A stretch of 5,352 nucleotides of DNA from an uncultured Sutterella sp. (GTDB lineage Bacteria; Pseudomonadota; Gammaproteobacteria; Burkholderiales; Burkholderiaceae_F): assembly GCA_900764215.1 (NCBI GenBank), contig CAAFNI010000003.1, forward strand, positions 1-5,352, in the 5' to 3' direction. Numbering within the stretch: position 1 is the first letter of the stretch; the number at the start of each line of letters is the position of its first letter. A program made the position numbers and the translations under genes. Below the pieces are notes generated by a model. It was not told where the DNA came from, did no database searches, and was given only the letters and a program-made list of their open reading frames with translations. This document shows positions 5,203-5,352 of the stretch, one piece after another.

Positions 5203-5234
5203 AAAAAAGCCCGCATTGATTTGCGGGCTTTTTT
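5203..5234 (+). terminator. Intrinsic terminator of the rpsF-priB-rpsR-rplI operon
   Basis: GCCCGCA (5209-5215) and TGCGGGC (5222-5228) form a perfect seven-bp stem with a six-base loop, flanked by AAAAAA (5203-5208) and TTTTTT (5229-5234). The flanking A and T tracts can extend the stem and make it usable in both directions. It lies 31 bases after the rplI stop and forms the 5' exon of the group II intron that starts at 5239. Confidence 0.93.
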
Positions 5235-5238
5235 GTTT

Positions 5239-5352
5239 GTGCGCCCAGCAGCGCACGTGTGTCTATGCGGTGAAAGTCCGCTGTCCGCCCGAACAGGGGA
5301 AGGACTAGCAACTCGGCAAGTCGGGGAAGGCAACGACCTCGATGGAGGAAGC
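5239..5352 (+). mobile_element. Group II intron, 5' end (domain I), probably bacterial class C; cut off by the window
   Basis: The sequence starts with GTGCGCCCAGCA, a typical bacterial group II intron 5' end (GTGYG). GTGCGC (5239-5244) pairs with GCGCAC (5251-5256) around CCAGCA as the first hairpin. Next comes GTCTATGCGG with TGAAAGT and CCGC, a domain I helix (GCGG 5267-5270 with CCGC 5278-5281) that closely resembles the CTATAGGG-TGAGAGT-CCC block of the Oceanobacillus IIC intron. GTCC (5283-5286) can pair with GGAC (5302-5305), and the conserved GGAAGC is at the right edge (5347-5352). The insertion point is just after an intrinsic terminator and in the same orientation, as expected for class C introns. 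The maturase/reverse transcriptase and domains II-VI would lie to the right, so completeness cannot be judged. Confidence 0.87.

Noticed and set aside
4704..5333. A 209-codon - strand frame opposite rplI reaching into the intron.
   Set aside because: It is a shadow of rplI codon bias that runs through the terminator and intron domain I; no ribosome site or domain is seen.
1..5352. CRISPR arrays, toxin-antitoxin pairs, phage or defence genes.
   Set aside because: No regularly spaced repeats and no such proteins are present; every gene over 90 codons with support is a known core gene.

Overview
The window reads as chromosomal core-genome sequence from a betaproteobacterium. The evidence is the order rnr - rlmB - rpsF - priB - rpsR - rplI, a PriB in the ribosomal-protein operon (a beta/gammaproteobacterial trait), and S18 and L9 sequences of Burkholderiales type. 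A gut Sutterellaceae-like organism is my best guess, but this is inference from resemblance. All six protein genes are on the + strand and intact. The two ends hold cut-off elements: a tRNA-Leu-like gene on the - strand at the left edge and the 5' end of a group II intron at the right edge.

Left region (1-302): a leftward tRNA-Leu(CAG)-like sequence (63 bases visible) has a near-consensus promoter at 80-108. A second, rightward promoter (102-130) overlaps its -35 hexamer and could drive rnr through a ~165-nt leader that begins with a GC-rich hairpin. Several stem positions of the tRNA are mismatched, so it may be degenerate.

Middle region (303-3579): rnr encodes RNase R with intact RNB catalytic aspartates, an extra segment before the S1 domain and an unusual basic-then-acidic tail. 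rlmB encodes the 23S rRNA Gm2251 2'-O-methyltransferase. The 103-base gap between them holds three inverted repeats: one across a candidate -35, one across the -10, and a terminator-like hairpin between that promoter and rlmB.

Right region (3580-5234): the classic rpsF-priB-rpsR-rplI operon. It has a TACAAT -10, a candidate S6:S18 autoregulatory hairpin in the rpsF leader, strong Shine-Dalgarno sites on the three ribosomal protein genes, and a strong intrinsic terminator after rplI. priB differs from its partners: GTG start, weak ribosome site, small hairpins upstream, and all six arginines encoded by AGA, AGG or CGA. This fits low PriB output from an abundant mRNA.

At 5239, four bases past the terminator T-tract, a group II intron begins (GTGCG 5' end, domain I helices). 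Insertion just after a terminator is the signature of bacterial class C introns. Its maturase would lie beyond the window.

Functionally the genes form a translation and RNA quality-control neighbourhood: RNA decay, rRNA modification, ribosomal proteins, and the replication-restart protein PriB carried in the same mRNA. No unknown defence or accessory system is visible; the less expected content is in the regulatory gaps and at the two edges.
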